Shown here: positions 63,245 through 64,000 of the stretch, in pieces | How the letters are laid out: every line of letters starts with the position of its first letter | Position numbering within the stretch: the first letter of the stretch is position 1 | Source: Sphingomonas insulae | Lineage (GTDB): Bacteria > Pseudomonadota > Alphaproteobacteria > Sphingomonadales > Sphingomonadaceae | Reading direction: 5' to 3' | Length of the DNA: 64,000 bases | Assembly (NCBI RefSeq): GCF_010450875.1 | Contig: NZ_CP048422.1 | Coordinates: 3,197,001 to 3,261,000 of the forward strand | Made by a program: the position numbers and the translations under genes | The notes under the pieces: model-generated | The model's database searches: none | What the model saw: the letters and a program-made list of their open reading frames with translations, nothing else | What the model was told of the DNA's origin: nothing

Positions 63245-64000
63245 TCAGATCCGCGCCGCGAGCAGCGCCGGTTTGCGCCGTTCGAGGTCGAGGATCAGTT
63301 CGCCGAACAGGCCGTTGGCCCAGGCGAACCAGCTGCGCGTGAATTTCGCCGGATCGTCCTTGTGGAAGGATTCGTGCATGAAGCCAGTGCCGCCATGCGT
63401 GGCCTTCAGCCATGCCAGGCACTGCCGGATCTCGGCATCGTCATCGCTGTTCATCGCATGCGTGATGATCGACATCGGCCAGATCATGTCCAGCCCGATG
63501 TGCGGGCCACCGATGCCGCGCGCTGCCTGGCCGCTGAAGAAATACGGGTTGCGTTCGCTCCACGCCAGCGCGGCGGTGCGCCGGAACATCGGGTCGCGGC
63601 GGTCGGCGGCGCCCAGCAGCGGCAGGCCGGACAGGCTCGGCACGTTGGCGTCGTCCATGAAAATGGCGTTGCCGAACCCGTCGACCTCATAGGCCCAGAC
63701 CGTATTGCCCTGCCCGTCCGCCATCCGGCCGTGAGCGTTCAGCGCCGCCTCGACCTCCGCCGCCAGCGCCTCGCTGTCGGCGGCCGCGGCGGTGTCGCCC
63801 CGCGCCTCGCGCTGCACCGTGGCCAGCATCCGCAGCGCCGCGACCGCGAACAGGTTCGACGGGATCAGGAACGGGTAGAGGCAGGCATCGTCGGACGGCC
63901 GGAACATCGAATGGATCAGCCCGACCTTGCGCGTCGGGGCGCCATAGCCTTCGAACATCAGCGTCTCAGTCGGCGAGACGTTGAGCCGCTGGAAGTGATA
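63245..64000 (-). CDS. GH125-family exo-alpha-1,6-mannosidase (5' end cut by window)
   Basis: The last 252 residues of a GH125 enzyme (metal-independent inverting exo-alpha-1,6-mannosidase). Seen are LIHSMFRPSDDACLYPFLIP, FGNAIFMDDANVPSLSGLPL, the GIGGPHIGLDMIWPMSIITH segment, FMHESFHKDDPAKFTRSWFA and WANGLFGELIL. The frame stays open to base 64000, so the N-terminus is missing. It is upstream of the GH92 gene in the same operon. Confidence 0.92.
   Translation of the reverse strand, partial: YHFQRLNVSPTETLMFEGYGAPTRKVGLIHSMFRPSDDACLYPFLIPSNLFAVAALRMLATVQREARGDTAAAADSEALAAEVEAALNAHGRMADGQGNTVWAYEVDGFGNAIFMDDANVPSLSGLPLLGAADRRDPMFRRTAALAWSERNPYFFSGQAARGIGGPHIGLDMIWPMSIITHAMNSDDDAEIRQCLAWLKATHGGTGFMHESFHKDDPAKFTRSWFAWANGLFGELILDLERRKPALLAARI

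Overview
The window is about 64 kb of high-GC, gene-dense chromosome from an alphaproteobacterium, most likely a sphingomonad (Sphingomonas or a close relative). The evidence is the gene content and neighbourhoods: a complete mraZ-to-murG division and wall cluster, an NDUFA12-type complex I subunit next to a DUF2155 gene and aat, UPF0262, a RegB/RegA redox pair, a stand-alone fatty acyl-AMP ligase and an lnt-metK pair. I found no rRNA, tRNA, insertion sequence, prophage or CRISPR array. Both outer genes are cut by the window: murG lacks its 3' end and a GH125 gene lacks its 5' end.

Layout. 1-11.1 kb: the dcw cluster on the minus strand (mraZ, rsmH, ftsL, ftsI, murE, murF, mraY, murD, ftsW, murG). 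Most junctions overlap by 4 bases, and four GGGA boxes at exact 10-base spacing lie upstream of mraZ. 11.4-15.8 kb: a small membrane protein, a cysteine synthase, a lipoprotein, a ParA-type ATPase, and aat running tail-to-tail into a DUF2155 gene. 16.2-20.8 kb: a plus-strand operon of an MFS transporter (interrupted by an in-frame TAG), a metallophosphoesterase, an ArsB/NhaD-type permease and a YihY protein. 20.9-27.5 kb: DUF192, a double cold-shock protein, recX, a fatty acyl-AMP ligase, a PAS-GGDEF-EAL protein and DUF3140. 27.5-32.2 kb: an unfamiliar lipoprotein pair, then lpdA, a thioesterase, a small membrane protein and pdhC. 32.3-34.4 kb: a universal stress protein, a possibly leaderless 56-codon gene, a 15-base tandem repeat and an M28 peptidase. 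34.6-37.4 kb: a wall-remodelling operon of L,D-transpeptidase, lipoprotein and D,D-carboxypeptidase. 37.6-45.3 kb: dnaB, UPF0262, a GH25-like protein, cdd, an RcnB-like repeat protein, a free methionine sulfoxide reductase, arfB, an RluA-type synthase and an M15 peptidase. 45.3-50.8 kb: trmB and the lnt-metK pair, separated by a formate/nitrite-transporter, PAP2 and PilZ block. 50.9-56.1 kb: a VOC protein, a PHA-type protein, RegBA, WrbA, a LysR regulator and an SDR. 56.2-64 kb: a carbohydrate locus with a DUF1080 protein, a Tat-exported Gfo/Idh/MocA oxidoreductase, two GH92 enzymes and a GH125 enzyme.

How they work together. The first 11 kb makes lipid II and the septal synthase. The wall theme returns in the Ldt/DacC operon, where a D,D-carboxypeptidase can supply tetrapeptide donors for the L,D-transpeptidase. 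The last 8 kb looks like a periplasmic alpha-mannoside utilisation locus in which ordinary hydrolysis (GH92, GH125) sits beside a predicted oxidative 3-keto-glycoside route. One of the two GH92 enzymes carries Gln where the family normally has its general-acid Glu, which makes it the most distinctive lead in the window. All functions are inferred from sequence motifs and neighbourhood; no database search was run.
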